NCBI RefSeq assembly: GCF_030525615.1
Contig: NZ_JAUNEJ010000001.1
Coordinates: forward strand, 124,001 to 188,000
Source: Cutibacterium sp.
GTDB lineage: Bacteria > Actinomycetota > Actinomycetes > Propionibacteriales > Propionibacteriaceae
Length of the DNA: 64,000 nt
Reading direction: 5' to 3'
The notes beneath the pieces are model-generated. The model ran no database searches. It was given only the letters and a program-made list of their open reading frames with translations, and was not told the origin of the DNA. Position 1 is the first letter of the stretch. The number at the start of each line of letters is the position of its first letter. Made by a program: the position numbers and the translations under genes. Positions 1 to 9,900 of the stretch are shown piece by piece.

Positions 1-227
1 GCAAGGCAGAACAGATCCTGGCGGGCCTCGGTGGCGACGACAATATTGACGACCTTGAGGCCTGTATCACTCGGTTGCGTGTCGAGGTTAACGACCCCGA
101 CCTTGTCGATGAGGCAGCTCTCAAGGCAGCCGGTGCATTCGGTGTCGTCCAGCAGGGAACGGCCGTCCAGGTGGTCGTCGGCCCTGAGGCTGACACCATC
201 GCCGAGGACATTGAGGACCTGCGCTGA
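1..227 (+). CDS. PTS sugar transporter, EIIB domain (C-terminal part, cut by window edge)
   Basis: This is the last 74 codons of an open frame that enters from the left edge. It contains the GlcNAc/glucose-family EIIB phosphorylation site, ACITRLRV, with the acceptor cysteine at about residue 21 of the visible part. EIIB takes phosphate from EIIA and passes it to the incoming sugar at the membrane EIIC domain. The family fold is supported by VVQQGTAVQVVVGPEA near the end, which resembles the GVQVVFGPKAD ending of family members. The stop (225-227) overlaps the ATG of the EIIA gene by one base (TGATG), so the two are translationally coupled. Whether EIIC is fused in the same polypeptide, and which sugar is used, cannot be seen here. 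Confidence 0.88.
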   Translation, partial: KAEQILAGLGGDDNIDDLEACITRLRVEVNDPDLVDEAALKAAGAFGVVQQGTAVQVVVGPEADTIAEDIEDLR

Positions 228-679
228 TGATTTCCATCCTTTCCCCCCTCAACGGCACGGTGATGACGTTGTCCGAGGTCCCCGATCCGGTGTTCGCTCA
301 AGGATTGGTGGGTCCCGGTCTGGCGCTCCAGCCCTCTGGCGACGGTGAGGTCACGGCAGTGGCCCCGGTGGCAGGTCGGATTGTCAAGCTTCACCCGCAC
401 GCCTTCGTTATTCAGGCGGACGGTGTCGGCGTACTGGTGCATCTCGGTATCGACACTGTCCAGTTGGAGGGGGAGGGATTCACCCTCCTTGCCGAGGAAG
501 GAGCGGAGGTTTCCGCCGGAGACGGGCTCGTCAGGTGGAACCCTGCTCGCATTGTTGAGGGTGGCCGTAGCGCAGTCTGCCCGATCATTATCCTCGATAC
601 TGCCCCTGACAACCTGGGCAATATCACCGCTGCTGGCCAGTCGGTGAATAGTGGTGACCAATTGTTCACGGTGGCGTGA
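227..679 (+). CDS. crr: PTS EIIA component, glucose family
   Basis: A 150-residue cytoplasmic phosphocarrier that transfers phosphate from HPr to the EIIB domain encoded just upstream. The two family histidines are present: His58 in PHAFVI and the phosphoacceptor His72 in VLVHLGIDTV. The N-terminal LSPLNGTV and the VAPVAGRIV strand are typical of the EIIA-Glc fold, and the length is normal for a stand-alone EIIA. The ATG overlaps the EIIB stop. A GC-rich inverted repeat follows the stop, so this is probably the last gene of the operon. EIIA-Glc proteins in other bacteria can also regulate carbon use, but nothing in this sequence shows that here. The sugar could be glucose, GlcNAc or a related sugar. 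Confidence 0.92.
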   Translation: MISILSPLNGTVMTLSEVPDPVFAQGLVGPGLALQPSGDGEVTAVAPVAGRIVKLHPHAFVIQADGVGVLVHLGIDTVQLEGEGFTLLAEEGAEVSAGDGLVRWNPARIVEGGRSAVCPIIILDTAPDNLGNITAAGQSVNSGDQLFTVA

Positions 680-690
680 TCTTGCGGATA

Positions 691-715
691 GGGCGGGCCG
701 GATGACGACCCGCCC
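691..715 (+). terminator. Hairpin after the PTS operon
   Basis: GGGCGGG and CCCGCCC form a perfect 7-bp stem with an 11-nt loop, starting 11 bases after the EIIA stop. There is no T-run, so intrinsic termination is plausible but not certain. Confidence 0.5.
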
Positions 716-1069
716 TCCGGGACATATCGGACCCTCCTCGCTGGCGAGGACGGCCAATTCAGACGGTCACCCCCACCTCGACTTCTACGCCTACGACGAG
801 AACGTCAACCCCGGCTCCTACGTCTCCGGCTGCACGTGGAACGAGTACACGTGGATCGAGCATAACCGACGATCATGGCCGTCCGGGGTATCCGGCAGCT
901 AGCTCGTCGCAAGGGTTGCCTCTGGTGTCGCCGAGAACGGGAGCTTGATTGGCTTCGCCACATCTCGCGGACACTCGTTGATCGGACGGGTGTCCGCGAG
1001 GTGCTCTCGGATGTGCATGATGAAAGACTCTGCATGATGAAAGAGCAGCTATCTGGCGATGGATTGACG
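716..1069. other. Non-coding stretch, possible gene debris
   Basis: About 350 bp between the PTS operon and the convergent GT87 gene. Short open stretches exist in several frames. One plus-strand frame (about 760-900) has plausible amino-acid composition (HPHLDFYAYDENVNPGSY) but no start with a ribosome site, and it stops at 902. I recognise no family and support no gene here. Confidence 0.4.
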
Positions 1070-2272
1070 TCAAGAAGCGCGAGAGCGCGAAGGCAATGCC
1101 CGTGATGACATACTCGACTCCGGTCGGCGAAAACTCAGAACCAACACGATAAGGGTGGCGACGCCGACAAGTACGTACGCGTCGGTGAGGATCTTTTGCC
1201 ACCATGACGCCGCAAGTTCCCGGTTATGACCGGCAGGGAACCACCACACCATCCAGGTCAAGGTGGCGAAGGCCCAGATCAGCGCGAGAGCTTGTCGGCT
1301 CCGGCGTCGATCCGCCAGTCCTGCGACGATGAGCAGGGCCGCCCACACCCAGTGATGAGACCATGACACCGGGCTCACCAGGCATCCACAAAGCCCTGCG
1401 CACAGCAGAGACCACACCCGATCGGCTCCGCCCTGTTGCCACAGCCGACGTGAGGCAATCCCGGCGAGTATGCAGCAGAGGGCGATGAGAACGAGCCAGA
1501 CCAGCCTCAGCTCTCCGTGCCCGAGCCGTAACAGCATTCCTGACAAGGATTGGTTACCGGCCCAGGTGAGCCCGCCCAACCGCTTCGGGGTGAGCATGTA
1601 ATGGGTCCAGTACTGCCACGAAGCCGTCGGCGCGATGACGAATCCGACAGCGATCGTCGCCACGCCAGCTACAGCGGCTCGAAGCGCGGCCTTGAACTGG
1701 CCGGTGACGAGGTACCAGATGGCGAAGATTCCTGGGGTGAGTTTGAACCCGGTGGCCACACCAACGCCGATACCGCGCCACGAGTGGGGAAGGACAAAGA
1801 CGTCAAGGACGATGAGGAGGGCCAACTGAATGTTGACCTGGCCGTAGGCGAAGCACTTCCCGACTGGTTCACCAGTGGCCACGATCGCAGCCAGAACAGC
1901 CGTCAGAATGCCCAACGGTCGACGTCCGCAGCGTCGTCGCACCACTGCGATCATGACGACAAGGGCAATCGCGCTGACGGCATAGTGAAGGATCGCCGCT
2001 ACCCGGAACGGCAAGAGGGCTAGCGGTACGAGAGCGACCGCAGCGAAGGGCGGGTAGGTGAACCCCAGGTCGCTGACCGAGGTAGCGGTGTACAAGGTGT
2101 CGGGATCGTGCAGCATGGCGTGCACGCAATCCCGGTAAATCTTGAGATCGATCGGGGTGGGGATGATGAGGGTCCAGATCACGGTGATGACGAGGACAGC
2201 AACCGTTGGCCACAGCAAGGGTAAAGATCTGTGGGTTCGGCAGGTGATGGGGTTATGGCCTCGAAGGGTCAC
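1070..2272 (-). CDS. GT87-type polytopic membrane mannosyltransferase-like protein (DUF2029)
   Basis: About 400 residues with roughly ten hydrophobic segments. It resembles the actinobacterial GT87 family, polyprenyl-phosphate-mannose-dependent alpha-mannosyltransferases that act on the outer face of the membrane. Family-like features are the early acidic DLKIYRD after the first membrane segment, LGFTYPPFAA, the GQVNIQLALL loop, GFKLTPG and NQSLSGMLLR. I chose the GTG at 2272: it overlaps the stop of the preceding ABC-F gene (GTGA) and has GGAG a few bases upstream. An ATG at 2305 lies inside that gene. The two genes are therefore probably coupled. The acceptor is unknown; lipid-linked mannan or phosphatidylinositol mannosides are candidates from the family. 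Confidence 0.75.
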   Translation of the reverse strand: MTLRGHNPITCRTHRSLPLLWPTVAVLVITVIWTLIIPTPIDLKIYRDCVHAMLHDPDTLYTATSVSDLGFTYPPFAAVALVPLALLPFRVAAILHYAVSAIALVVMIAVVRRRCGRRPLGILTAVLAAIVATGEPVGKCFAYGQVNIQLALLIVLDVFVLPHSWRGIGVGVATGFKLTPGIFAIWYLVTGQFKAALRAAVAGVATIAVGFVIAPTASWQYWTHYMLTPKRLGGLTWAGNQSLSGMLLRLGHGELRLVWLVLIALCCILAGIASRRLWQQGGADRVWSLLCAGLCGCLVSPVSWSHHWVWAALLIVAGLADRRRSRQALALIWAFATLTWMVWWFPAGHNRELAASWWQKILTDAYVLVGVATLIVLVLSFRRPESSMSSRALPSRSRAS

Positions 2273-4071
2273 TGATTCTCCACAATGTCGGCAGCTTCCA
2301 ACCACTGTTCTTCAAGGTCTGACATCCGTTCATCCAGGTCATTGGCCTTGATCTGCAAATCAGTGAGGGCTTGGTAGTCGTCGGCTTTGACAGCCATCTC
2401 CTCATGCAGGGCAGCCAGATCATCGCGAACCTTGCCCATTTGACGGTCAATCCGGTCCATGTCTTTGCGGGCCCGACGCAGGGCAGCGGCATTGGTCTTC
2501 TGCCGGGAACTCGTGGCACCCACTCGACGTGATTTCGATGGGCCGGTGTCACGATTTCGGCGCTGCTCCAGATACTGAGAGATGCCACCGGGAAGAAGGG
2601 CAACCGTGCCATCTCCCATGAGGGCCCACACGACGTCGCAGACCCGCTCCAAGAACCAGCGGTCGTGGGAGACGACGATCAGGGTTCCGGGCCAGGAATC
2701 GAGGTAGTCCTCAAGCAGGCGCAAGGTATCGATGTCCAGGTCGTTGGTCGGCTCGTCGAGGAGTAGAACGTTCGGCTCATCCATCAGGAGACGTAACAGC
2801 TGCAGACGGCGTCGTTCACCGCCAGAAAGGTCTGCGATACGGGTCACGAGCTTCTGCCCGGTGAATCCGAATCCCTCCAGCAGGTCCGCAGCAGAGGCGT
2901 CACGGCCGGTGGCGAGTTTGGTCCTGGCCTTGACGTCGTTGACTGACTCCAACACCGTCATCGTCGTGTCGAGGTCGTCAACTTCTTGACGCAAATGTGC
3001 CAGTCGGAGAGTTTTTCCCCGTTTGACCCGACCAGAATCAGGTTTACGTGAACCGTCAAAAAGATTGAGCAGGGTGGTCTTGCCAGCACCATTGACTCCG
3101 ACCAGGCCAATTCGATCTCCAGGGCCAATTGACCATGTGACCTTGTCCAGCAGGGTGCGTTCGCCCAGCTCTTCCGAGGCGACGGTGATGGTGACGTCTT
3201 TGAGGTCCAACACGTCCTTGCCCAGCCGGGTCGCGGAGAACCGTGCCAACTCCAGCTTGTCGCGGGGTTCAGGGACATCAGCAATGAGGGCGTTGGCGGC
3301 TTCGACGCGGTAACGAGGCTTGGAGCTGCGGGCAGGAGCTCCTCGACGCAGCCACGCCAGCTCCTTGCGTGCGAGGTTCTGACGCTTGGCCTCGTTGCTG
3401 GCGGCAATGCGGGTTCGTTCCACTCTGGCCAGGGTGTAGGCGGAGTATCCGCCCTCGTAGGACTCGACGGTGGCGTCGTGGACTTCCCAGATATGGGTAC
3501 AGATCTCGTCGAGGAACCAGCGATCGTGAGAGACAACGAGCATGGCTACGCCACGCTCCTGCAGATGACGAAGATGGCCTGCCAACCAGGCGACGGCTTC
3601 GACGTCGAGGTGGTTGGTCGGTTCATCGAGCACGAGCAGGTCGTGGTCTCCCAACATGATCGCTACCAGGGCAGCGCGACGCCGTTCGCCACCAGACAGC
3701 TCCATCATGGGTCGATCAAGGTCGACGTCGGAGAGCATATCTTCGACGATGGAGCGAGCCTCCCGATCGGCTGCCCAGACATGATCGGGACGGCCCCCTA
3801 CGACGAGATCACGGACGGTTTGGTCGTCCTTGGGGGCCTCGGCCTGGGCAAGCACGCCGATGGAAATCCCGTTGGTGCGCGTCACCGCTCCAGAATCTGG
3901 CTCCAACGCTCCAGTAAGAAGGGCCAAGAGGGTGGTTTTCCCGTCCCCATTGCGGCCTACAACTCCGATGACATCTCCCGTCGAGAGTCCTAGGGATACT
4001 TCCGAGAGAACCGTTCGGGTGCCCCAGGACTTGGAGATGCGATCGGCGTTGACAAGATTTGTGCCGGCCAA
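2269..4071 (-). CDS. ABC-F family ATPase (Uup-like)
   Basis: About 600 residues with two ABC nucleotide-binding domains and no membrane segments. Domain 1 (about 1-240) has Walker A GRNGDGKTT, signature LSGGERRRAAL and Walker B DLLVLDEPTNHLD. Domain 2 (about 300-510) has GVNGAGKTT, LSGGERRRLQLL and VLLLDEPTNDLD. Between them lies the charged linker typical of ABC-F proteins, and the last 80 residues form a coiled coil, as in the Uup branch. ABC-F proteins act on ribosomes or on DNA/RNA processes rather than transport. The start is inferred: a TTG at 4071, 7 bp after the DUF4191 stop, gives AGTNLVNADRISKSWG, a normal family N terminus. The longer open frame runs back into the upstream gene. 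It is probably co-transcribed with the genes on both sides. Confidence 0.85.
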   Translation of the reverse strand: MAGTNLVNADRISKSWGTRTVLSEVSLGLSTGDVIGVVGRNGDGKTTLLALLTGALEPDSGAVTRTNGISIGVLAQAEAPKDDQTVRDLVVGGRPDHVWAADREARSIVEDMLSDVDLDRPMMELSGGERRRAALVAIMLGDHDLLVLDEPTNHLDVEAVAWLAGHLRHLQERGVAMLVVSHDRWFLDEICTHIWEVHDATVESYEGGYSAYTLARVERTRIAASNEAKRQNLARKELAWLRRGAPARSSKPRYRVEAANALIADVPEPRDKLELARFSATRLGKDVLDLKDVTITVASEELGERTLLDKVTWSIGPGDRIGLVGVNGAGKTTLLNLFDGSRKPDSGRVKRGKTLRLAHLRQEVDDLDTTMTVLESVNDVKARTKLATGRDASAADLLEGFGFTGQKLVTRIADLSGGERRRLQLLRLLMDEPNVLLLDEPTNDLDIDTLRLLEDYLDSWPGTLIVVSHDRWFLERVCDVVWALMGDGTVALLPGGISQYLEQRRNRDTGPSKSRRVGATSSRQKTNAAALRRARKDMDRIDRQMGKVRDDLAALHEEMAVKADDYQALTDLQIKANDLDERMSDLEEQWLEAADIVENQ

Positions 4072-4078
4072 TGGAGGC

Positions 4079-4849
4079 TCAGCGTCCCCGCATGGCGGCT
4101 CGGGCGCCTTTCGTGGAGTTCGGCATGGGACCCTTGGGCAGCGGTACCCGTGGGCGCATGGCGTCGAGGGCCTTGAGACGGTTGAGTACTTCGTCGACCT
4201 GGCTGGTGTTGAGAGCCTTGGGCAGCTTCTTGATGCGCTTGTCCAGGTCTTCCAACGGCACCTGACCCTTGCCATCACCCATGATGATGGAGGTCACCGG
4301 AGTGCCGTAGGCCACCTGCTCGTGACGCTTAGTTTCGGTAGTCAGCAGATTGCGCAGACCCTTGCTGTGCCCTTCGCCAATGAGGACTATTCCAGCCGGC
4401 CCCACAGCGCGATGTACGACGTCCTGCTGGCGGGTGAAGGCAATTGCCGGAGTAGAAGTCCACTTCTTCTTGTCGAGAAGGGACAGAGCCACCTCGGCCG
4501 ATCCCGGCTGGCCCTTGAATCGGGTGTACATGGAACGCTTGGCCCGCCACTGAAAGACCCACATGGCGGCAGCCGCACCGGCAAAAATGCCGACAATGAG
4601 CCATGTCCACCACAAATCGACGAGGATAAGGCCGATAACAGTGAATACCACGACGCCCAAGACAAAGGCACCAATGACCCACCAGAGGAGTTGAGGATCA
4701 ACCTGGCGGGTTAGCTTGAAAGTCTCGACGAGCTGCTTGCCAGTGCCCCAGTCTTTGGGATTGTCGGAATGTTTGCGACGCTCCTTCTCAGCCTTGGCCT
4801 GCGCCTTCTGCTTGGCGGCGAGTTCCTTGGCTGCCTGGCTCTTCGGCAT
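4079..4849 (-). CDS. DUF4191 integral membrane protein
   Basis: A protein of 256 residues. A lysine/alanine-rich N terminus (MPKSQAAKELAAKQKAQAKA) is followed by two close transmembrane helices at about 55-100 and a soluble domain with RAVGPAGIVLIGEG. This architecture matches DUF4191, which lies next to lipA in many actinobacteria (Rv2219 in M. tuberculosis, from memory). The ATG at 4849 has GGAGGAG about 10 bases upstream and is preferred over an ATG at 4960. Its molecular function is unknown. Here it is separated from lipA by the two secreted glycosidases, which suggests they were inserted into an older neighbourhood. Confidence 0.8.
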   Translation of the reverse strand: MPKSQAAKELAAKQKAQAKAEKERRKHSDNPKDWGTGKQLVETFKLTRQVDPQLLWWVIGAFVLGVVVFTVIGLILVDLWWTWLIVGIFAGAAAAMWVFQWRAKRSMYTRFKGQPGSAEVALSLLDKKKWTSTPAIAFTRQQDVVHRAVGPAGIVLIGEGHSKGLRNLLTTETKRHEQVAYGTPVTSIIMGDGKGQVPLEDLDKRIKKLPKALNTSQVDEVLNRLKALDAMRPRVPLPKGPMPNSTKGARAAMRGR

Positions 4850-4947
4850 GTCGAACGGCTCCTCCGGGTCGGTGAACAGATGTGGGATTCCTGAGGCGCA
4901 GGTTCTCCCGCGACCCATGGATTCTACCGTGTCCGATCGAGGTGTGC

Positions 4948-4985
4948 GGGTGGCGGACATGGCTCCGTGGCCATGTCCGCCACCC
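4948..4985 (-). terminator. Strong hairpin after the sialidase gene
   Basis: A perfect 16-bp inverted repeat (4948-4963 with 4970-4985, 6-nt loop) lies 8 bases beyond the sialidase stop. It shares CATGTCCGCCAC with the hairpin after the beta-galactosidase gene. No clear T-run follows. Confidence 0.7.
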
Positions 4986-4993
4986 GCTGAGTA

Positions 4994-6862
4994 TCACGCT
5001 CCAGTGCGGGGAAGACGAAGGGGCTTGACGAAAGTCCCCGGCTTCATCGACTGTGTTGGCGTCGCGGAGATGGTCGGCGTCAGCGTCGTGGCCGAGGGCA
5101 TTGGCGTGTTATCCGGTGCGGAGGGAACCGGTTGCACGCTGGGCGTGGACGGAGCTGCGGCGCTCGGAGCTGGCGCTGAGGGAGAGGTGGTAGCCGGTTC
5201 CGGAGCTCCCGGAAGCACCTTTACAGTGACCGTGCGCGTTGCCTGACGGGGAACTCCGGTGCCGTCGTCCTCTTCACTGAAAGTGACCTTGACGTCGAAA
5301 GACTGCTCGTCGGAGTTGCCGAGTGCAGTAGAGCCAGACACCGTGCCGGTGGCTGGGTCATAGGTGAGACCCTCCGGCAGACCGGCCACTGTGAAGGTGT
5401 CTTTGAGGGTCGGGTCGTTTCCATCCACCGAGATCTTAAAGGGGTCGATCTCGGTACGGTCGGTTATCTGAATTTCAGGAATATCCGGGATTGACGGCTC
5501 AAAGGGGAGATCTGCTGAGAGGTACTTCAGCGTGAAATTGAGATAACCGACCTGGTTCCACTCGGAGGGTTCCAAAAGAAGGCCGATAGAGCCATCATTT
5601 TGGACAGCCATGGTTGTATATCCGGTCTTGCCGGAGCGGAACTCCTTCTTTATTGGCCACGTGGCGCCATCATCGTAGCTCAGTGAAAGAGTGCCATTGG
5701 TCCGGGAACGTTGTCCGGTCGTGTTGGAGAAAAGAAGCACCTTAGAGCGCAAAGTCCCAGGTTTTGCTGATGGGAACGGCCGAATAATCTGAGCATTATT
5801 GATTGAATCGGGAAGCTGGTCATCAACGCGGTAGTTGTGCCAGTTGACGCCGCCGTCGGTCGAGGTAGCGACGATGCGATAATTCTTCGCAGGGCCAGCG
5901 GAGCTACGGGAATTGAGCATGAGGGTCCCGTCAGAGAGCTCGACTACCTTGTTTTCGTCGAACGTCCATTCGCCGGAAGGTGCATCTTCGGTGGAAGAGG
6001 TGAAATTGCCGCTCTGCCAGGTCTTGCCATGGTCATCGGAGAAGATTGTGAAAGCGACGAATCGTCCCGTCTTAGTCCGGCAGGTGCCTTGCTGGAGTAG
6101 TCGGCCTTGGTGGGGGGCCTGTATCTTCTGAGTGCCGGCACCAGAGGTTGCAAAGCACGATGTGACCTCGCGTCCCTTGGCTCCTAGTACATCGTTGGTG
6201 ATGATGCGATGGGTCCAGGTGTAGCCGTTGTCTTTTGATGACGCGAGATGAAGATTCAAGGTGTGACGGTTGCTCTCGTCGATCGTGCCATCAGGAAGGT
6301 AGGTATAAGCTGGATTGTTCGCTACGAATCCGGAATCGAAAGATTGGACAGAGAAAATAAAGATTTCTCCAGTGGTGTAATCGACTACGTAGGAAGGATC
6401 TGAATATCCGATTTTGTTGGCCCCGGACTGTCCTTGAGCAACGACCGTACGCTCTTTCCAGCTTCGGCCTCCATCGGTGGAACGCCGCTGAACGATCCAG
6501 TTGGCGTTCGGGGAGTCTCCGCCGTTGGCGCCCCCATTGGTGGGACGCAGATCGTAGGCAGCAAGAAGATCGCCGTTGGGGGCCTGCGCGATAGCGGGAA
6601 TCCGGATGTTGTGCTTTCCGGCTACGGGTGAGTCGAGCAGCGCCAGATCTGACAGTTGGGCGGGGAGATTGGGGTCAGCGTTAGGGCGGGTATACCCCGT
6701 AGCAGTCTCCGTACTCGCCGCTGCCGTCACCGTTGCCTCGTTGGTATTCGTTGGATTCGTCGGGGCGGCGACGCACACTTGCGTGTTCACAAGCCCGCAC
6801 ACCGCGAGCACTGATATGGCTCGCGCCCATCGTCGAAGAACAGTAGTAGTAGTGGAATGCAT
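4994..6862 (-). CDS. Secreted exo-alpha-sialidase (GH33) ending in LPRTGA
   Basis: About 622 residues. A signal peptide (about 1-33, WARAISVLAVCGLV core) leads to a six-bladed sialidase domain with the arginine motif NIRIPA (about 85-90) and several Asp-boxes: STDGGRSW (128-135), SSKDNGYTW, FSDDHGKTW, STDGGVNW and SYDDGATW. These motifs define bacterial sialidases, which release terminal sialic acid from host glycoproteins and glycolipids. An Ig-like domain (AGLPEGLTYDPATGTVSG) and a Pro/Ser/Thr-rich linker follow. The protein ends exactly at LPRTGA, with no hydrophobic helix or charged tail after the sortase-like motif. The ATG at 6862 has AAAGG 8 bases upstream; ATG 6868 is possible but too close to that site. 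The neighbouring beta-galactosidase likely acts on the exposed galactose. Confidence 0.92.
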   Translation of the reverse strand: MHSTTTTVLRRWARAISVLAVCGLVNTQVCVAAPTNPTNTNEATVTAAASTETATGYTRPNADPNLPAQLSDLALLDSPVAGKHNIRIPAIAQAPNGDLLAAYDLRPTNGGANGGDSPNANWIVQRRSTDGGRSWKERTVVAQGQSGANKIGYSDPSYVVDYTTGEIFIFSVQSFDSGFVANNPAYTYLPDGTIDESNRHTLNLHLASSKDNGYTWTHRIITNDVLGAKGREVTSCFATSGAGTQKIQAPHQGRLLQQGTCRTKTGRFVAFTIFSDDHGKTWQSGNFTSSTEDAPSGEWTFDENKVVELSDGTLMLNSRSSAGPAKNYRIVATSTDGGVNWHNYRVDDQLPDSINNAQIIRPFPSAKPGTLRSKVLLFSNTTGQRSRTNGTLSLSYDDGATWPIKKEFRSGKTGYTTMAVQNDGSIGLLLEPSEWNQVGYLNFTLKYLSADLPFEPSIPDIPEIQITDRTEIDPFKISVDGNDPTLKDTFTVAGLPEGLTYDPATGTVSGSTALGNSDEQSFDVKVTFSEEDDGTGVPRQATRTVTVKVLPGAPEPATTSPSAPAPSAAAPSTPSVQPVPSAPDNTPMPSATTLTPTISATPTQSMKPGTFVKPLRLPRTGA

Positions 6863-6923
6863 TGGCATGCCCTTTCTTTTCTCGTCATTGCGAAAGTTGG
6901 CGGTTTTGGGTGAGGTGTGACGA

Positions 6924-6957
6924 GTCCGCCACGATCGGAAACGAATCTGTGGCGGAC
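6924..6957 (-). terminator. Hairpin between beta-galactosidase and sialidase genes
   Basis: A 9-bp stem (GTCCGCCAC at 6924-6932, GTGGCGGAC at 6949-6957) with a 16-nt loop, just downstream of the beta-galactosidase stop and upstream of the sialidase start. It could attenuate read-through between the two genes. Confidence 0.5.
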
Positions 6958-6978
6958 ATGTCATCTTCAGGGTGAGGG

Positions 6979-9900
6979 CTAGGCCCCCGTTCTCGGCAGG
7001 CTTGTGGGCACTACCTTCGATGGGTTTGTATCTGGGGAGCTGGGAGGTCGCTGAGCACCTTGGGTCGTCTGTTCAGCCGTTGGCGATGACACAGGCGACG
7101 AGGGTGTCTGTGATGACACAGGCGAAGAAGGCGTTGGTGACGATGGCTCCGATGACGTACCACCGACAGTTACCCGTCCGATCACGGCTTGCGCCAGCTT
7201 CTGACCAGATACCGAGTCTCGAGCGACTGCAGTGACGTCGTATGTGCCAGCTGCCGAGTAGGCGTGCGTTGGGGTGCTGGTGGGCTGTGATCCGTCACCC
7301 CAGAGGTACTCAATGCGAACAAGCTCGCCGCTGCCGAGACGATCCCCCCTGATGAGATGAGGCGAGGCGATGGTCGACTCAGCCCTCACCTCAGCCCCCG
7401 GGTCCACCTGTGACGACGAAACCTTGCCTTCGATCGAGCGCTTTGGGTAGCTGGGCGCCTCGTTTTGGGCCCCGATGACTGAACCAGTCGTTGCCGTTGT
7501 CGGAACGACGTCAATGCCCTTTGGCCCTGCCCCGGCGGTCTTCGACGCCACGGCTACGGTGAGGCGGTTAGTTCCACGCAGATTGAGGAACTGTGCCGGG
7601 ATGGTGAACTTGGTCTGCGGTCCGATGTCTCCAATGTAGACGCCGGTATTCCAACCATTGACGAAGATCGTTACCTGCGAATGGTCGTTAGGAATGCCGC
7701 CATTCGGGGTGATCTGCACCTCATAGGCCTGGTCTTGGCCTTCTGGTACGTCAAGGGTGAAATCGCTGGCGTACCAATTCAGGCCAGCTTCTGTGGGAGC
7801 AAATGATGACGCTTCCGCCCAGTCTGAGATCGGATATCCAGGCAGATACCAGCCGGCACGCTCGCCGTACAAGCCACCGTTGTTGTACATAGTGCGGGCC
7901 AGATCGGCATTACCAGTTGGGTCACCCGCGCCCTGAATGCGCCATGTGACGGCTCCGGACGAGTTGAGGTCTGCGTCGTAAAGACCACGGTTCTGACGCG
8001 ACAGTCCGTCATCATTCCAGTCAAGGTTCTGGCCGAGGTTGTGTACGAGCACCGCCAGTTCTACTTGGTCGCCAGCGCTGACTGGCAAAGTCAACGACTG
8101 CGATGAGCCATCGGCAGCAAACGCGCCGACGTACTTTCCGTTGGCCCAAACCTGTCCGAAGGCTGGATTGCGGCCATGGGCTGGTACTCCGGAGCCGCCA
8201 TTTCCTTGCAAGGTGATCTTTGAGCCGGCCGCCGTGTAACTCGCCCGGTACCAGACGTCACCTTCGAAGAATCCGTAATGGTTGGAGTCAAGTACCACGC
8301 CTTGATGTGGGCCAGGTCCCTGACGGGAATTGTCGGCACGGGTGGAATCAGCGATCTTCCAACCGCCGACGTCAAACTTCGGGTTGGCTTCTGGGGCACC
8401 TGTGGTGGTGTGCCACTCAAGCTCAGGAGCTTCCACCTGCTTGGGGCCAGGCACTGCGCCGCTGGTAGCGGTGCCGTTCCAGGTCCACGAATCCATACCG
8501 TCCGCAACGACTCGAAGTGTCGCGGGTTTCGACATGGATCCGTTCAGATGTAGCGTCCGACCGTCGTATTTGGCTCCCCGCACGAGGTCGGCGCCTTCGA
8601 CGGTGACGGGTCGGTTACCGTCGTAGACCTGCCAGACATTGGCTGCATAGTCACGTGAAATCGCGCGCAAAGTCAACGGCTGACCGTCACCATTGACGAC
8701 GATGTCCTGTGGTTGAGCTTTCGTTGTCCACGACAACAAGAGCTCGCCCTTCTCGGCGTTCCAACTCTTGGTGACCCCCTCTGGGGCGACGATGGAAGGC
8801 TCTGACTTCGCCCGGATGACAATTTCTGCCGGGTCTCCCTCGACACCCATGAGGTACTGCACGACTCCGTTTGCTGACGGTTGAGGCGCGGCGAAGAGTT
8901 GTGCGGTGGTGTAGCCCACCCGATTTCCGGCGATGTCGAAGTTCGCTGTCAGCGCGATCGCGTCACGACCGTGAAGATGTAGCTTGGCACCCTTAGTCTG
9001 CGGGATGCGGGACCAACCCACTTTGTGCTCTTCACCGCCTGCAGTACGTGAGTCGGGGGCCTTGGTGACTTGGAAGGCATCCACCGAGACGGTGGTGCCT
9101 CCTGAGGGGTCAGCTTTTTCGCCTAGCGCCGTCACTGTGATGGTGTGCTCACCGGGATCGAGGTTTTGCACGTCGGCAAGGACGACCTGTGACGGCTTGT
9201 TCTGGTTGCTCGAGGTCCAAGCGTTGACAACCTGAGCTGGACGGTCGTCCACCTGTACCTGCACCTTGCCGAAATCTGTGCTCGATGCCGAGAGGTACCG
9301 AATTCCCGTGCCGTTGAACTTGAAGGTTGCAGAGGCGCCCTTCGTCGTCGCAGTGTGGATCGTTCCGCCCGACGCAGAGGGGTCGGATTCCTTGGTCCAC
9401 TTGCCCGAATAGGCGATCTGAGCGTCATCGTCTTCGACGACCACTGGGGCGGCGATGCCAGTGTCTTGCGAATCGAGCCACAGCGACGTCGTGAACGACG
9501 TGTCCTTCGTACTGTTGCTATCGGAAAGACGGAAGGCGAGGAAACGTTCCGCGTCGGTTCCGTCACCGGCCTTGATCCGCTGGTAACCCTTGACGGAATC
9601 GCCGGACTGTTCAGCAACAGTGGGAGCACCGGCAGGGTCCATCTCCGTTAGTGCCGGGAAGGCACGCTGGAGGTACCCGGCCTCTTTCTGCGCTGCGAGT
9701 TTCGGGGTAATCGCTCTGGCCTCGTTGAGAGCTGCGCCGTAGTCATAGCTGGTGTATCCCGAGGCAGGTGCGCCGGTCCAGCCCCAGTTTGTGCCGCCGT
9801 GGCTCATGTAATAGCTGAAGGCGGTGACGCCATTGGCCATGTTTGTCATGCTCCATTGGCGCGTGAATTGAGAGTCGGTAAATTCGGCACACTTCTCCGG

